Part shown: piece after piece, positions 47,921 to 61,204 of the stretch
Layout: each line of letters starts with the position of its first letter
Position numbering within the stretch: the first letter of the stretch is position 1
DNA from: Berberis thunbergii
Lineage: Eukaryota; Streptophyta; Magnoliopsida; Ranunculales; Berberidaceae
Length of the DNA: 64,000 bases
Assembly: GCA_003290165.1 (NCBI GenBank)
Contig: QNQO01000641.1
Location: forward strand, 62,001 to 126,000
Reading direction: 5' to 3'
The notes under the pieces: model-generated
Database searches by the model: none
What the model was told of the DNA's origin: nothing
The model's input: only the letters and a program-made list of their open reading frames with translations
Made by a program: the position numbers and the translations under genes

Positions 47921-50900
47921 TCATTCCACTCTCAGGATGTTATTTTGTATGGAACCTTTGGCGACCAATTCTCTCTGGGGGTCTATCCTCCATTCACCAT
48001 CGACAATGAATTTTATCTGCTTGTAATCAAAGAACAAATAGTCATTCATCATAGAGTACTAGGAATACATAACCTGACACTTGTACATGAGTACTAGGAA
48101 TACATAAACTGCATGCTTCATGAGGTGTCAACAACATACATACTGGATGCACTGACAAGAACTACTTAAAACAGTGTAATCTATGATTGAAATGAAATTT
48201 CTACCCAAATGGCCCTGCCAACTGGTTACTAATCAGCATAGAAAACTATACCAAACATGCGTGTTTTGGGTTTGATTGATCACACTAGTTCTTGATCAAT
48301 CAGTCATGTGAAATATCAAATTCAGGCAGTTACGAGGCGATTGTGAGCAGTTTTCTGGTGCTTAAACAAGTTTTCTCATAGCTACTACCTTCTAAAGTAA
48401 AATAGAGATCCAACAGCTTTGTGTGGAATTTGGATCAAACATCTGCGACTAATAACCATGTGTAATAACTAAATTAACAACCTTTCAGTAATAATTTCTG
48501 AAGAAAGTTCAGTCAGTTGCAAATGGCAACAAAATGGTAGTAGACGCACACACCTCGTATTTCCCAGGATAAAGCAACAAAATGGTTGACCACAGCCTGG
48601 ATTTTCTGAAAAAAGTATATTATATAAGTGAATCTTCATGATTACTATCAATTTTGAAGAGAAAGAAAAACATGTATCAAAATAACTCAAGGAACAAGAC
48701 CATTTATCTTAATTTAGTATATATTTTTCAATATTTTTATTTTGTATTTATTTACTTTTTACAATTGAGACATGAGAATTAAGTAAGGCCTAATTGATAT
48801 CAATAAAACAGAACAGAACAGTTAAACAGAAGTTCAAAATTTCTTAGCCCTTTATTGCATACATACATGTAGAATAGAAAGCTGATAAGCCTATGAATAT
48901 CCTTTTTTTCGCAATGGACGATGATATTTTGTTTAGGCTCCGCATGTCTCCTAAAGTTCAAAGGCTCTTTATTTTAAGACATGTTAGGTAACTGAGAACC
49001 TCATTGAGTTTCATTTTTGTTTCAGCTCAATCTTCAATACCCAGATCCTTAAAGTGGTGGGTATTCAGGGATTATCACCATTCCCTCCTAAAGGAGGTGA
49101 GCCACTACTGTTGTGGATAACAAGAAACTAATTTTCCATGACCTAGTAGCTAAAGAAAGCATGCAGAGGAGAAGCAGAAAATACTCGCTCTAAAAAATCT
49201 CGGCATGTACAGCCACCTATTAACGCATTCTAATGAAGAAGTGCTTAAGAAAATCATGCAGAAAGCTATCACTGACTCCTGCTATCCGGTGGTATCTAGG
49301 GATGCTCCGACTATCTAAGGTTTAAAGATATGGAGAAGTCTGACGTACAATGTGGTCAATCAAAGTGGATAAAAGCAATTTCTACCAAGCACCAAGAGTT
49401 CAGCAGTCATGAGACAAGACAGAGATTAACCATAGGCTGCAAAGTTGTGATCTGTGCAATATGCGTCCACTTCACTATGAGACTGGGGTGTATGAAATAA
49501 AAAAACTAAGCTTAAATTTTTGTTTTTGGGATTTAACATTTAAACAATAGGTTGGGACAAGTCATGAAACATATATGTTCAGAACTTTAGTTGTCATTAT
49601 GAAACTTATTTCTTAATCAAAACAAAGTATAGAGTTCATAAAGAAAGGAATAAAGGATAAATATCCAGGTGCAACAAAGAAACTTGCGTCTTATTTTCAT
49701 AAGAAATGGTTATTACTGATACTCAGCTTGATAATATAAAAGTGGTAAAGTGTGTAGTGGATCGCAAAGAATAATTTCTTGAAAGATAGACAAAGAGAAT
49801 TAGATACCTAGACTCAATGGAAATCATAACACTAGGCGAAGGGTGAGGGTCCATTTTAAAGTGTTGATGCCACCCGTTGAAGCTACCTGCTACCTCCACA
49901 GTTTGACCATTTCCCCAATACTCAATCTGAACCTAGTACAATCACGTAACAATGGACTAATTCCATTTAGTAAGTCCATACAGACAACAGTTGAATTCTT
50001 CAGAACACAGAACAGATTTTAAAATTAAAGGATTCCAGATATGACAAAATAGTACCTCCTTTAGTCCAGATAGACTTTCTTCTGCAGTTTGCAGTTCTTC
50101 ATCCTTAACTGAAATTGTCCTTTGAGCTTTATCAATCTCAAGTTCTGCTTTAGCTTGCAAAGCAGATAAGGCAAACTGAATGCAAGGACACAAAAGAGAT
50201 AGGGGAAATTAACACCAAACTGTCAAGAAGTTACAGCATCCTCTTAAACAGATATGAGCTCGCATACAATTAATGTGTAAACTTTGTAGGCAAGGAAGTA
50301 GATGCAGTTCATTACTAGTGTATCCAACACTTATGCAAGGAAGTAGATGCAGTTCATTACCAGACTTATCAAATAGTCAGGTAAATTTCCATGTGATAAA
50401 TAATAATTGGGTATGACACAATACCTAACAGTCCTGGATTGATAAAAGTTTGACTTGGTTTAGAAACAGATCTATATTCCCATCCATCCCTATCACAAAT
50501 AGTCTTGCAGCCTGATAAGTTGCAAGTTTTTCTAAAATCTCAAACGTGTAGAGGTGATGAATTTTTTCATATATCAAATGAAAACATGGAGTTAACATAT
50601 ATAGGTGACCACCACTTAAATTCCCACAGGGATTGCTGCGAACATGCTCATAGGAATTACATGACGCAAGATAAGTTATAACAATGTTATATTAGTAAAA
50701 TTTTCATCCATAAACATATTTTCTAAAAAACAAACATCCATCTAAATCTAAGAATTACATGACGTAAGATAAGTCATATTAGTAAAATTTTCATCCATAA
50801 ACATCTTTTCTAAAAAACAAACAACCATCTAAATCTAACAATTGAGCCTGGACGACTTAGATACCCAATAGGGTAATACTTATTAGACAAGAAAACTAAA

Positions 50901-53900
50901 CAGACCCTAAACCCTAATGAAGAGATTCCTAATTAACGATATAATAACCCTGTCTTGGAGTTTGCAAATCCCATCACATACACATGGGATAACCAATTTA
51001 AATATTGGATATATTCCAATATCCAAAGTATCTCATCAAATTGAACATGTGCAAAATCTGACTTTGATATTGGATATATGAGTTTTGAACAAGTTTGAGT
51101 TCTCGAAATTCAACCTAGGAACAGCACATTTACTCAAAGCAAAGTTTTAAAGACACTCGGCCTTTCTCTTTCTAATGACCCATGATGGGGAACTCTAATA
51201 CTTCAAGGACGGAAATGAATCACTACAATTGAGTACATTTTATACCAACAATGAGCCATGCTTCTCTAAGAAGCCTAAGAAAGCTCAAACTTTTTTAAGT
51301 GATGAAGACAGGTTAGATCTGAATTATATATATATATATACATACATATGAATTTCCCACAGGGACAAAGATATTTTTACGATAAATGAGGGAACATGTA
51401 TGCCATTGAGCTGAGGAGCAACAATTCATCAAAATAGTTCAGATACCTTTTCCTTCTGTATTTGTTCCTTCAGTTGAGACAATTCCAACTCCCGATCATG
51501 CTGACCACATCAAAGAATATGCCCAAATTTCAGATTACATTGGATGTATGAGAGATCATCCATAAGAAATCTATAAACGTGAAGTCAAAAGAGAGATGAG
51601 TTCGGTACCAGCATGGCTTTCAGACGATTGATTTCAGCTTGATTGACCTTCCTGTTAGACTATGGTACAGAAAAGTAGGGTGTAAGAGAAGTCTAAATCA
51701 GAAATGAACAACATCCATGAACAGGCAATGAGAAATGGTGGATATACCTCAATGTCCGGTTCTTCATGAGAATGGACATGAGTCAATCCTTCACTTGACA
51801 AAGTATCATCCCTGAATACGACTCCAAATGATAGAGGAAGGTGACTTAAGCAATATGGAAAACCCAAATTTAGCATGCTAGAAGCTGAAAGTAAAAATGG
51901 AAACACTGTAAAAACAGAAGTGAATAAACTGGAAACGAGTAAACACTTTATATAATATGATATCGACAATCTTCAAGCTAGCTCGTGCATATGTAACAAA
52001 ATTTGAGAGTTTAAGAAAATAATCCTACTTCCTGCAAGGTGGCTCTTAACACCAAAACCAAGCATAAGCTAAGTAAAATAGCTATATGTACAGATGGATA
52101 CTAGATATCAGCAATATTAGTTTATTTATGAATAAGTGGGCCGGTTTTGCTTTCATATTTAGAATTAGGGATTTCAATTCAATTTAGGGTTTCTATTTTG
52201 TTTAGAAAACTAGTTGCTTGCTTAGCAAGCTTATGTCAATTATAAATAGAGGCCATTGGCCACTGTAAGAACAAGTTTGGGAGGTTAGATGTTGAATTGA
52301 GATTGAAAAGATATAATTTCTTTGATTTTATGTTGTTGTTGGGATTTTGCCTATGAACCCTAGGTAGTGAAAGATTTTGTTTTATTTATTTGAATTATTC
52401 CTACCTATCATAACACTAGACCAATCACAATCGATAATGACTTTGAGGCAAGCTACAGAAACTACTTAGAAAGGACTTAGCTAGAAAATGTGCTGCTTAT
52501 CTGCATAAAGATATAAGTCACATTGAAACAAGTAAAGGAACAACCTGCCCGCATCTGCTGCAATATATTCAACCTTTTCTGATGTTGAAGCACTTGTATT
52601 CACAGCTGAAGTAGTATTATTCCCAGAACTTTCTTGCTTGAAACTCTTTCCATTTACGGCCCCTACATCAACTTCTACCTCACTATCCAACTCTGCAGAA
52701 TTTTTCTCTTCATTCACTTGTTGAATGACATAACTGATTTCTTGGGCATCATCTGTATCTTCAAAAAACAAAAAACAAAATTTGTTCTGGTTAGAAACAT
52801 TGAGCAACATAGCATGAAGAATAAAGACAGACTTTTCTACAATGTATAAACGGTGTGTAGATAAGGTGAAAAGTTGTCTAAAATGGCAATGCAATGTACT
52901 AGAGCATCACAGATTGACAATCCTAAGTAACTTATTGATGACAAGGAAAAGAATGTTCGTGAAAACTTGAAATTCATTGGGAGTAAACTGTAAGCCGTGT
53001 GCTTGAAATAGGGTGAACATGATATAAGAGTTGGAATGAGAAGTTAGAATCATTTATGATGCCAACTATTGAACTAAAAACATATAGGAAGAATACTATT
53101 GAAGCTCAACCCAATCTGTGGTTCCATCTAAATCAGATCCCTATATATTAATAATGTTGTAATTGTTATCAACAAGTCACAGGGCCATGTCAAAAGAATT
53201 CATGCACAGCCACCAGGTGCACAAACACATAAAGACATGTTCCATATGTGAAGAATTAAACATTAGCCAAAAAAATAATAAAAAATACCTTCTACAATAT
53301 CCAACTCCCCATACTGAACAAACTTTGCTGCCTTTTCTTGGAATGATAAACTGGTTGGAGATTCTATACATTCATGATTTTGGGTGCTCGATACAAGATC
53401 TAGAATGCCAGTTTCATAAGATAAACTGCTCTTCATATTGGAACCTCCACTGGACAAAGACAAATCTTCAGCTAACCTTTTCAGCTTTTGCTCTTGACCT
53501 TTTTCAGTTGTAAGACTATCAGTAACTTTAAACCATAACAAAATAAATGAGACCCTAATATGAGCCATAAAATGGAGATACACACCTACTACTCCATCAC
53601 TGCAGCTAGCCTCCTTAGTTGCAACTGCAATTGTCCTTGTATTGGCATCTTCATTTGTGTAGTGCATGAGAAGCTCAGTGATTCGCTTATATCCTCTCCG
53701 CCGCACAACATTTGCAAGATCCTTCCTATACGAATTGTGTGCGGGTGACGACGGATATAACAAAAAAGTTAAATAGATAGACTGAATACATATCATGGAA
53801 TTAGCAAAAACATATAAAATAACCCAAGGATTTATTCATAGCTAAGGAAAAAACATATCACTCAAAATCCTATACACAAGGAATTCGACTGTCAGCTACA

Positions 53901-55307
53901 TATCCATTTTCAACAAATAAATCAACAACGGAAAGACGTCATGACCTTTTCTGAGCTTCTAATGTAGAGAGAACTCTAACTATTGCAGAGCACATAGCCG
54001 TTGCTTTCAACACTTTGTTGGGAAAATAGAAGACCACGCAGAGCTTATTGCTTTAACTGATAGGGCATCCAAAGCAAACGAGAACATTAGCTATCTCAGT
54101 TGATGCCATGTCAATCAAACTTGAGAACTGATATTTGGCTGTTCTGTTTTTTTGTTTGTCAACATCCGATGGCAGTCACTGCTAGGTCAACTTAAATTAC
54201 TCGGTTGACTGAACCTCGATTCATTCCTCATTCTTTAGTGAGTTTCTTTTGCTTTTTGTTTTATCAGACAAAACAAGAAAATTAGTCATTTACATACAGA
54301 TTCTTCCTTGCTTTATTTCTATTTCATTCTTAAGAACGCTCCTTAGAGTGCGTTGGGATTATCTGTGTCATAAACAATGGACTATGATTTATTGTAGGTG
54401 ATAGCTGTTTATTCAATTAAGAACTTGAATTAAAAATTAAAATAAATAAATAAAATCACACACATTTAAGCAATCAAGAAACAGAGACAAATATTGTGGT
54501 CAAGGCTGATAGATGTCCATGTAAGTTCTCAGTTTCTCATTCTTGAGATAACTTTCTTAGGGTTATATGGAGCATTTCACATCAAAAATACATTTCACTT
54601 GGTGAAATTTCTCTAAATTAACACAAATGTTATTAAACCAATCTCAACACTGAACTATTGCTCAATCGAAGCTTGTGATATGAGTGTCACTACATCCAAA
54701 TTTGCACAAATTCCCTAATTAAGACTAGAAACCTTTACATTTCATCATTAAAACCCTAATTAATCAACTCCACAAGAACCTTGCAAGAAAACAACTCTAT
54801 CCACTACTGTCACTACATCACAAATTACAAAATTGAGACTTTCTACATTCACATTTGTCATTCAAACCCTAACTAATCAACTCAGCAACAAAGATTCAGA
54901 AAAACAAGAAGTCTAAGCATAAAGAGAGCAATCAAACAAACCTTCCATGCTCCAAGAGCTCCTTCAAGGATGGCACGTGACCTTCCGGAAGTCCAACCAT
55001 CGAAACGAACTCTCTAATCTCCGCACAGAGTTCCTCATTGCTCTTCACAGACCTTCCCGTCTTCGCTTTCACACTAACTCTACATGACAGTGCAAACAAG
55101 ATCAGAAGTAGTGAAGATGAGTGAAAGAGAGAATTCGAGATTAAGATTTCGAGAGAGAAACCTGGAGTTCTTGCTTGAAGAGGCTATTAAAGTGAGCTTT
55201 CTCAACGAGAGACGGTGAGTTCGGAAACTGAGCTTCGGTTCTTGAAGTGAGAGTGAGTGACGAAATGCTGAGGAGAGACTGTGAGGAGAGTATGACAGAA
55301 TCGTCAT
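47921..55307 (-). CDS. PTST2/PTST3-like protein (coiled coil plus CBM48)
   Basis: Plastid protein of the PROTEIN TARGETING TO STARCH family, which helps starch granule initiation by bringing glucan primers to starch synthase. Minus-strand exons: 55307-55162, 55073-54942, 53725-53586, 53525-53289, 52758-52545, 51811-51748, 51659-51609, 51500-51447, 50175-50056, 49932-49808, 48596-48554, 48016-47921, giving 473 aa. The N-terminus is Ser/Arg-rich like a chloroplast transit peptide. A conserved block [45 protein letters not shown] follows. Then come an acidic linker, a coiled coil (exons 7-9, about 315-386) and a C-terminal CBM48 ([13 protein letters not shown]..., ending NNILRVE). The exon 3/4 junction is the least certain; the alternative adds or drops a few residues. 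Confidence 0.88.
50290..50361. repeat. Short direct repeat, period 45 bp
   Basis: GCAAGGAAGTAGATGCAGTT and the next bases CATTAC occur at 50290 and again at 50335. It lies in intron 8 of the starch-protein gene (between exons 8 and 9). Confidence 0.8.
50654..50845. repeat. Two-copy direct tandem repeat, period about 98 bp
   Basis: The unit starting GAATTACATGACG and running through AAAATTTTCATCCATAAACA to CCATCTAAATCTAA occurs at about 50654 and 50752. A small indel near the GTTATAACAATGTT stretch separates the copies. It lies in intron 8 of the starch-protein gene. Confidence 0.85.
52140..52460 (+). mobile_element. Possible LTR fragment (solo LTR-like)
   Basis: A TATA-like ATTATAAATAGAGGCCATTG is followed by a leader-like stretch with TTGAGATTGAAAAG and TTTCTTTGATTTTATG. 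This resembles the R-U5 region of plant Copia LTRs. No clear TG/CA ends or target-site duplication were found. It lies in intron 5 of the starch-protein gene, in the opposite orientation. Confidence 0.3.
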
Positions 55308-55400
55308 TAGAGAGAGAGAGAGTGTGTGAAATGGTTCGAGAAAATTAGGAGGGAAGCGAAAGAGAGAGAGAGGGAGGAGTGAGAAGGGGAGAATCTGTCA
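55308..55400 (-). promoter_or_regulatory. CT-rich 5' leader/promoter tract (GA on plus strand)
   Basis: GAGAGA runs on the plus strand (55311-55322 and about 55362-55378) lie just upstream of the starch-protein start codon. Read in the gene's direction they are CT microsatellites, which are common in plant 5' UTRs and core promoters. Confidence 0.4.
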
Positions 55401-55682
55401 TTTTAAGTGGAGAAGATGAGATTGGTGAGGTCCGTGACGAGAACGAACTAAGACCTGATTAGAAGAGTGATTAGTTTAATGATGAGGATAAAGTAAACTC
55501 AATAGAAGGTTTAAGACGAGTGGGGCCGATACAAATGATGAAAAATTGACTTGTCAGCGTTTGTGGGTCCTATTAATGATTGGTTTGATGATGGGCTTGG
55601 GCTTGAAACTATGCTACCCATTATCATCCCTTTCCTCATCAATAACTTATTTTCGTGAGTTAAACGCAAAATAAGGTGCAAT

Positions 55683-58624
55683 TAGGGACGGTAACGTGGC
55701 GAATTTAGGCAAATTCATCTTCGCCCCGCTGGAGTTTACGGAACCACAAATCTGCCTCGTATATCCATTTCTGCAATTTTTTAAAAACCATCACCGCCCC
55801 AAACGGATTGACGAACATTCGCCCCGCTCGAATATCCATTTAAAAAAATAAAAATATAATTATCAACAGCAACACAAGCTACCGTATCATCTCAAAGGCT
55901 TACAACCTGAACTCTTCTTCAAGATGTCTCATGAAATCTACAACTATGGAGAAGGGTAAGTACAAAATGAACACCTAAAAACTAGCATATATTGTGTTAG
56001 TGGAAATACAAGTCCCAAAACTTGAGTTTATGCGTTGGGTTTGTGGTCAGTTTGATTGGAAAAGTTGCTGCTAACTATCATAGTCACAAGTAGATATACA
56101 AAGAGCCTCCTGAACAAGATGAAGAAAAGAAAGAGGCCCCAATCTCAATAGCTGATGAGTATAAGTGACGTGAAGACAAAAGTTTTCTCTCACTTCCACC
56201 CACCCACCATTTAAAAAAAAAAAAACTCTTATCTCTGTCTTTCGTCTTCAAGAAAACCAAAAATTAAAAAAATTAAAAGTTTGTCCAACGAGCGTAGCAC
56301 ATCGTCTCCACCACTGATAATCACATAATTATAACATTTGTTTACCTCTTATTATAATTTTGTTAATTATTGTTTTATTTTATTTTAAATTAATTATTAA
56401 TTTTTGTATTTTTATAGAATTCAGAGCAATAACGAAGAAATCAAAGAAAAATGCGACGAATAAATCACAGACGGTGACTTCAAAGGAAGTGGAGGTGAGA
56501 ATAGCCTAACCCCATGACCTAAACTCAAAACCAAACCCAAACCAAATCCGTAAACCCAAACTCAATCAAATCCAAAGCATATTCTCTTAATTATCCAAAA
56601 TTCTAGTTCGATTTAAGTCTTAAATCACTCATTGAACCCTCCCATTAACTTGTCCAAGTTCATTTTCTTAATTCTCTATAAATACAATGGAAATGAATAA
56701 GAAATGGGAAGAAGATAAGGGAAAAATATATATATAATACCAAAACCTATTATTCACAATTTGTGATTCTCATCACCATCCCAACTAAGCAAAAATCACC
56801 GCCCGTCAACCACCACCAACATCTTTTGCCAAAAGACCACATCAACTCTTGTCGCATTCCCTGCTCACCACCAGACAAGAACAGATCGCCCACAGCGTCT
56901 TCTCGCCTCTCTCTGTTCGAATTGAGGAAGAAATGTCGGGGTACTATTTGCACCCCACCTTATAACTCAATACCACCATAGATACTTAAATCAAGTTGAC
57001 GCTACTGGCACTCAGTGGACCTTGCTGAGAGCACCTCGGCTGAAAAAGATCATAACTATTTGCAACCACTGGGATCTGCTGAGCCGCTTTGGGCCAATTC
57101 TTGTTTGTACCATGTTGAATGCTCTGTAACACCACAGTGAATTAAGTCTCAAACTCTATAATTAATTTCATTTTACTTTATTATTCTATGATTAATATTA
57201 ATTGATTCGCGATTTATAATATTTTACTTTCACCTAATATGTCATGCATCTTAGGTTGTTAGAAAAATATTATGTTATAAATCAAGCATGTTTTAATTGA
57301 ATAATTAAACTTGTGATTAATTGTGCCCTAACAAGACAATTAATGCTAAGAGTTTATACATTGCTAGAGTCATTTATTTGAAATTGGAATAATAAGAAAT
57401 TTTGAATATAATTTTAGGAGCTTGAAAAATATTTTGCAAATTGTGGTTTCCCTCAAACTCTTTTCTTTTATTTATTGTTATTTTTATTACTTTTGTTTAA
57501 CTCGGATTTTTAAACACTGTAACCCCCATTTTCTCCAAATTAGTTTAGGTAAATTATTAAATTCAATTTATTCCACATTCCTCGTGGAATCGACCCATAC
57601 TTGCCGTTGTCTACCAGTTAGATACCGTGCATTTGCGGTTATTACAAGTGGATCAAATTAGCCTGTTTGTTTAGGCCAGTCAAACTTGCAACAACCACAA
57701 TCGCCACTTTGGTCGCCTCGATTTCGTCGTGGAAAGGGCGGTAGTGGTAGTGGCAGTGGACATAGATTTCAACCACGAACCCTACCTTAGAGAGTCTCTT
57801 AGATCCTTGCAAATCTTGCCTGATTAGATCTTGCCTAATATTTGCTTGAGAGGGAGGCAACTGGGAGAAGTGCTGATCCAAGTCCTTGAGAGGAGTCGAG
57901 AGAATATGAAGGAAAAAAGATAGGGGAGGGGTTGTCTTGATATTAGAGGAAATACTAGGGGTGGGCATCCCATCCCGCGATCCCGTTCCCGTCCCGATTT
58001 TTTCGGGTCTTAATGGGATTGAATAATTTCATCCTGATCCTGTCCCGTCCCGATCTAAAATGTGATGGGATGGGATGAAGATTTTCAATCCCGCCAATCT
58101 CGTCCCGTCCCGAACTAATTTTTTAATATTAATTATTAATATTTTTATTTACTTATTTATTTATTTTATGAACATTTGCATAAAATGTTCAGGCTTCCAG
58201 CTGCAGCAGGCTTTCAGCAGTCCAGACTTCTATTTGATATGTCCAAATTAGCACGCTGATCCCGTCCCGAACCAGTTTGGGATGGGACGAGGTCGGGATG
58301 AGGTTTTTCTCATCCCGTCCCGATCCCGTATGAACGGGATGGGATAGGGATGGGCATATCTCGTCCCATCCCGTCCCGTGCCCACCCCTAGGAAATACAT
58401 TAGGTTTGGGGTATTTTAAGTGTTGAAGGGTATTATAATAATAACGTATGATAAACGGATATCCGTGGGGCGGATATGGCCAAATCCTTATCCACCCTGA
58501 AACAGTGACGGATTCAATTTCGATCCCCATATCCGCCCCATATACCGTTAAGGTAAACCCAATCCGCCCCAAACGGCTCGGGGTAGAGCGAATATCCGCA
58601 AAAATAGCCCCACTGCCATCCCTA
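55683..58624. mobile_element. hAT-type element, non-autonomous, 2.9 kb
   Basis: Perfect 8-bp target duplications GGTGCAAT flank it at 55675-55682 and 58625-58632. The ends read TAGGGACGGTAACG on the left and TAGGGATGGCAGTGGGG on the right (minus strand), typical of plant hAT termini. The subterminal DNA is rich in CCGCCCCA/GGGGCGG-like repeats. No hAT transposase was found. A second, smaller hAT element is nested inside at 57956-58390. A block near 56905-56990 is shared with the TTA-flanked element at 20796-22117. Confidence 0.88.
57956..58390. mobile_element. Nested hAT-type MITE, 435 bp
   Basis: Perfect 8-bp target duplications GGAAATAC flank it at 57948-57955 and 58391-58398. The ends are TAGGGGTGGGCA on both sides, in inverted orientation. 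The subterminal DNA carries many copies of TCCCGTCCC/GGGACGGGA. It is non-coding and sits within the larger hAT element, so it inserted later. Confidence 0.92.
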
Positions 58625-58632
58625 GGTGCAAT

Positions 58633-59364
58633 ACGCTAACGGCTGACACTTCAAGTGGCATTTTAAATGTCGTTTAAGCCAAACAACATAAGCCCAAGCT
58701 CAAATTTAAATCATGTGTCCCTCCCTCTCTCGTTCTCTTCGCTTTTGAAAATACAAAAGTTTGAGCCACATCTTAAATGTTGTTTAAACAAGGAGCGGTG
58801 GGCGTTTTTGCGATAGACATGCATGGTAATATTTTTGGCTCAAGTAGCATTTTCGATTTTCAGGAAAGGTGTTTAATAGCACTATGGTGGAATGCCATCC
58901 AACAAAGGCGACCCTCCTTTTAATACAGACTCAACAATGGCACACAGGACTGCTTTTGGGAGACTCGGATACACTCCACACCATTTTGATAGAAGACCAT
59001 TTTGAGCTTAATACTACCATGATTTGGTTGTAGCGACCTCTTATTGGTAATATTGGGATACTTTCAAATTTGCACAAACTTGATAATGTAAGTTTATATG
59101 TAGATACCTCAATTTTGTTAGGCTCATAATTTAGCTACTGAGTAGGACACCAATATTATAAATTTAAGTATGCCACAGGATTTATAAAAATAAAAATAAA
59201 AATAAAATCCAAAAACTTAAGTGGCAATCAAAGCCGCTCACCTTTATCCGACCTGCAACTTTAGCCCCCTTTTTATTTGGCTTATTGTAGGTCATTTGAG
59301 AGGGGGAAGTGGCTAATTTTATCCCTCCAAAATTACCCTCCCCTCAAATTGGCTTACCGCGGAT
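58633..59364. other. Intergenic DNA, no gene
   Basis: AT-rich DNA with a small (TAAAAA)n run near 59187-59205. The right end (GCGGATGCTCTTAG) resembles the end of another MITE family, into which the next hAT element seems to have inserted. Confidence 0.4.
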
Positions 59365-59372
59365 GCTCTTAG

Positions 59373-60514
59373 CAGGGGTGTTAATTGGTTACTGAAAACC
59401 GATCGAATCGAAATATAACTGAAAAATCCCAAACCGAGAAAATCGAATCGAGTTGGTTTGGTTTGGTTCGGTTTCGATTTTTTTTTCACACATTCGAAAC
59501 AACTGAACCATTCCCCTTATCACGTTTTTAATTCCCTAACCCTCTCTCTATTATTTAATCCCTTATCAACCCACTATTATATAAATTCTCACCCCATTCC
59601 AATGCACCCCACATCCCCATCCTCTATCTTAACTCCCACTTTCTCCTTTTCTTATTGCCCCATTCAGAAAAAGAGTTGAAAAAGCCTACATTCTCTATCT
59701 TATTTCAGCCTCACCCACCTCTCTCCTCCTACCCAACTTCTCTTTATTTATTAATGTCATTTTTTTTCAATTCTCTGTTTCTCTATATCCAACCACTTGC
59801 AAGTTGAAGAGGAGAGACAGAGTTTGACTCAATCTTGTTAAAGACAACAAAACTTTTCGCTTGTTTGCTTGCAGCATAAATGGGCAATGGCGATGGCGAC
59901 AACTTCGACACTTCTGATTTGATAAAAAAAACCTTCTTGCAAGATGAAATTACGAGACTTGTGGAATTGTTATAGAAGGTTTCAGTCTTATTCAGATCAT
60001 CACATGGGTGTGGTGGAGATAGATTAAGATGCAAACAATGTAGTTATGGTTATAGTTTTTTGTATAATGTTATAGTATTGTGTATATGAGAGACAGTGCA
60101 ATAAAAATTTTAATCTTATGGAATTATCAAGAGAAATAGACAAAAAAAAATTGAAAGAATTATCTATAAATGAATAGTCGAACTCTTTATCTTTTTTTTT
60201 TTTTTTTTGGTACTCCCTCTGTCTCGTTTTCCTCCTTTGCAAACCAAGATTCATCTCCTTCTTTTCATTACTTGTAGCTTTGACTTATTCATTTTGTACT
60301 AGAGCCAACTCGGTTGTATGTAGCAGCAGAAAATAAATAAAAGAAAAATAATAAAAAGGGAAAAAATAGAAAATAACTGAACTGGAACCGAATTGATCGG
60401 TTTGGTTATTTATTTGATAAATGTTGATCAAACTTAACCGAGAACCGAATTCTTGGTTTGGTTCGGTTTGGCTTTGGTCCAACTTTGAGCTGACCAAACC
60501 GATTAACACCCCTA
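59373..60514. mobile_element. hAT-type element, non-autonomous, 1.1 kb
   Basis: Perfect 8-bp target duplications GCTCTTAG flank it at 59365-59372 and 60515-60522. The left end is CAGGGGTGTTAATTGG. The right end (minus strand) is TAGGGGTGTTAATCGG. Subterminal repeats of GGTTTGGTTCGGTTT lie on the left and in the same direction on the right. No transposase is present; the small open frames inside are AT-rich noise. Confidence 0.92.
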
Positions 60515-60522
60515 GCTCTTAG

Positions 60523-61204
60523 TGGATTGTCAAATTTAATATCTCTTATGTGTATACCTCAATAACTCATATGCGTTTTAGTGATGTGGCAAATTTTTAC
60601 CTTCCAAGGGGAGGTTTAAGATACAATAAGGCTCATCTTCCCGCTACATCTAAGATTGAGCGGCTCAGTCTAAGAAACGAGAAGCTTACTATTGGAGATG
60701 TCAATTTTTTTTTTAATGGAATTCATGCCCCTACTTACTATATATGGATGCTCTTAGAGTATATCTTCAAGGAACCACGGCAAGAAAGTGTGCAACTTTT
60801 TTTTGCACGGTTGACAGAAGCACTACAAACCATGTAGATACGACCACCCCATTGAAACAAGTGGTGATGGGAAGAATAGTCTTCAAACCCCATACTTCGT
60901 TCGGGGTGGGGAAGGTATTCATTGTTTCCTATCAAACAATATTTAGAGCATTATCCACAAACTCAAATGGGTCGAGTTGAGAGAAGATTTTTTAGCCTTT
61001 CGAGAGGAGCTTCAACAATTATAGTATCTCAAAGCTAAAAAAAAGTTAATTGTGCATCTCTAGGATGATGGATGGTATTGGGCTGACCTGGTGCCGGGTC
61101 TGGCTCTTTAGATTTTCTATTAAAATTAAGTACATGTGCAAAGACGTAACCCTGCATGCAATTAAGCTCGAAGGCTAACATTATTGACCGCGAAAAGTAA
61201 TGAA
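60523..61204. other. Intergenic DNA, no supported gene
   Basis: A 95-codon open frame starting at 60550 has no recognisable domain. It lies in repeat-derived DNA and is not called as a gene. Confidence 0.35.

Noticed and set aside
60550..60837. 95-codon plus-strand open frame
   Set aside because: No domain or splice context, and it lies in repeat-derived DNA beside a hAT insertion.
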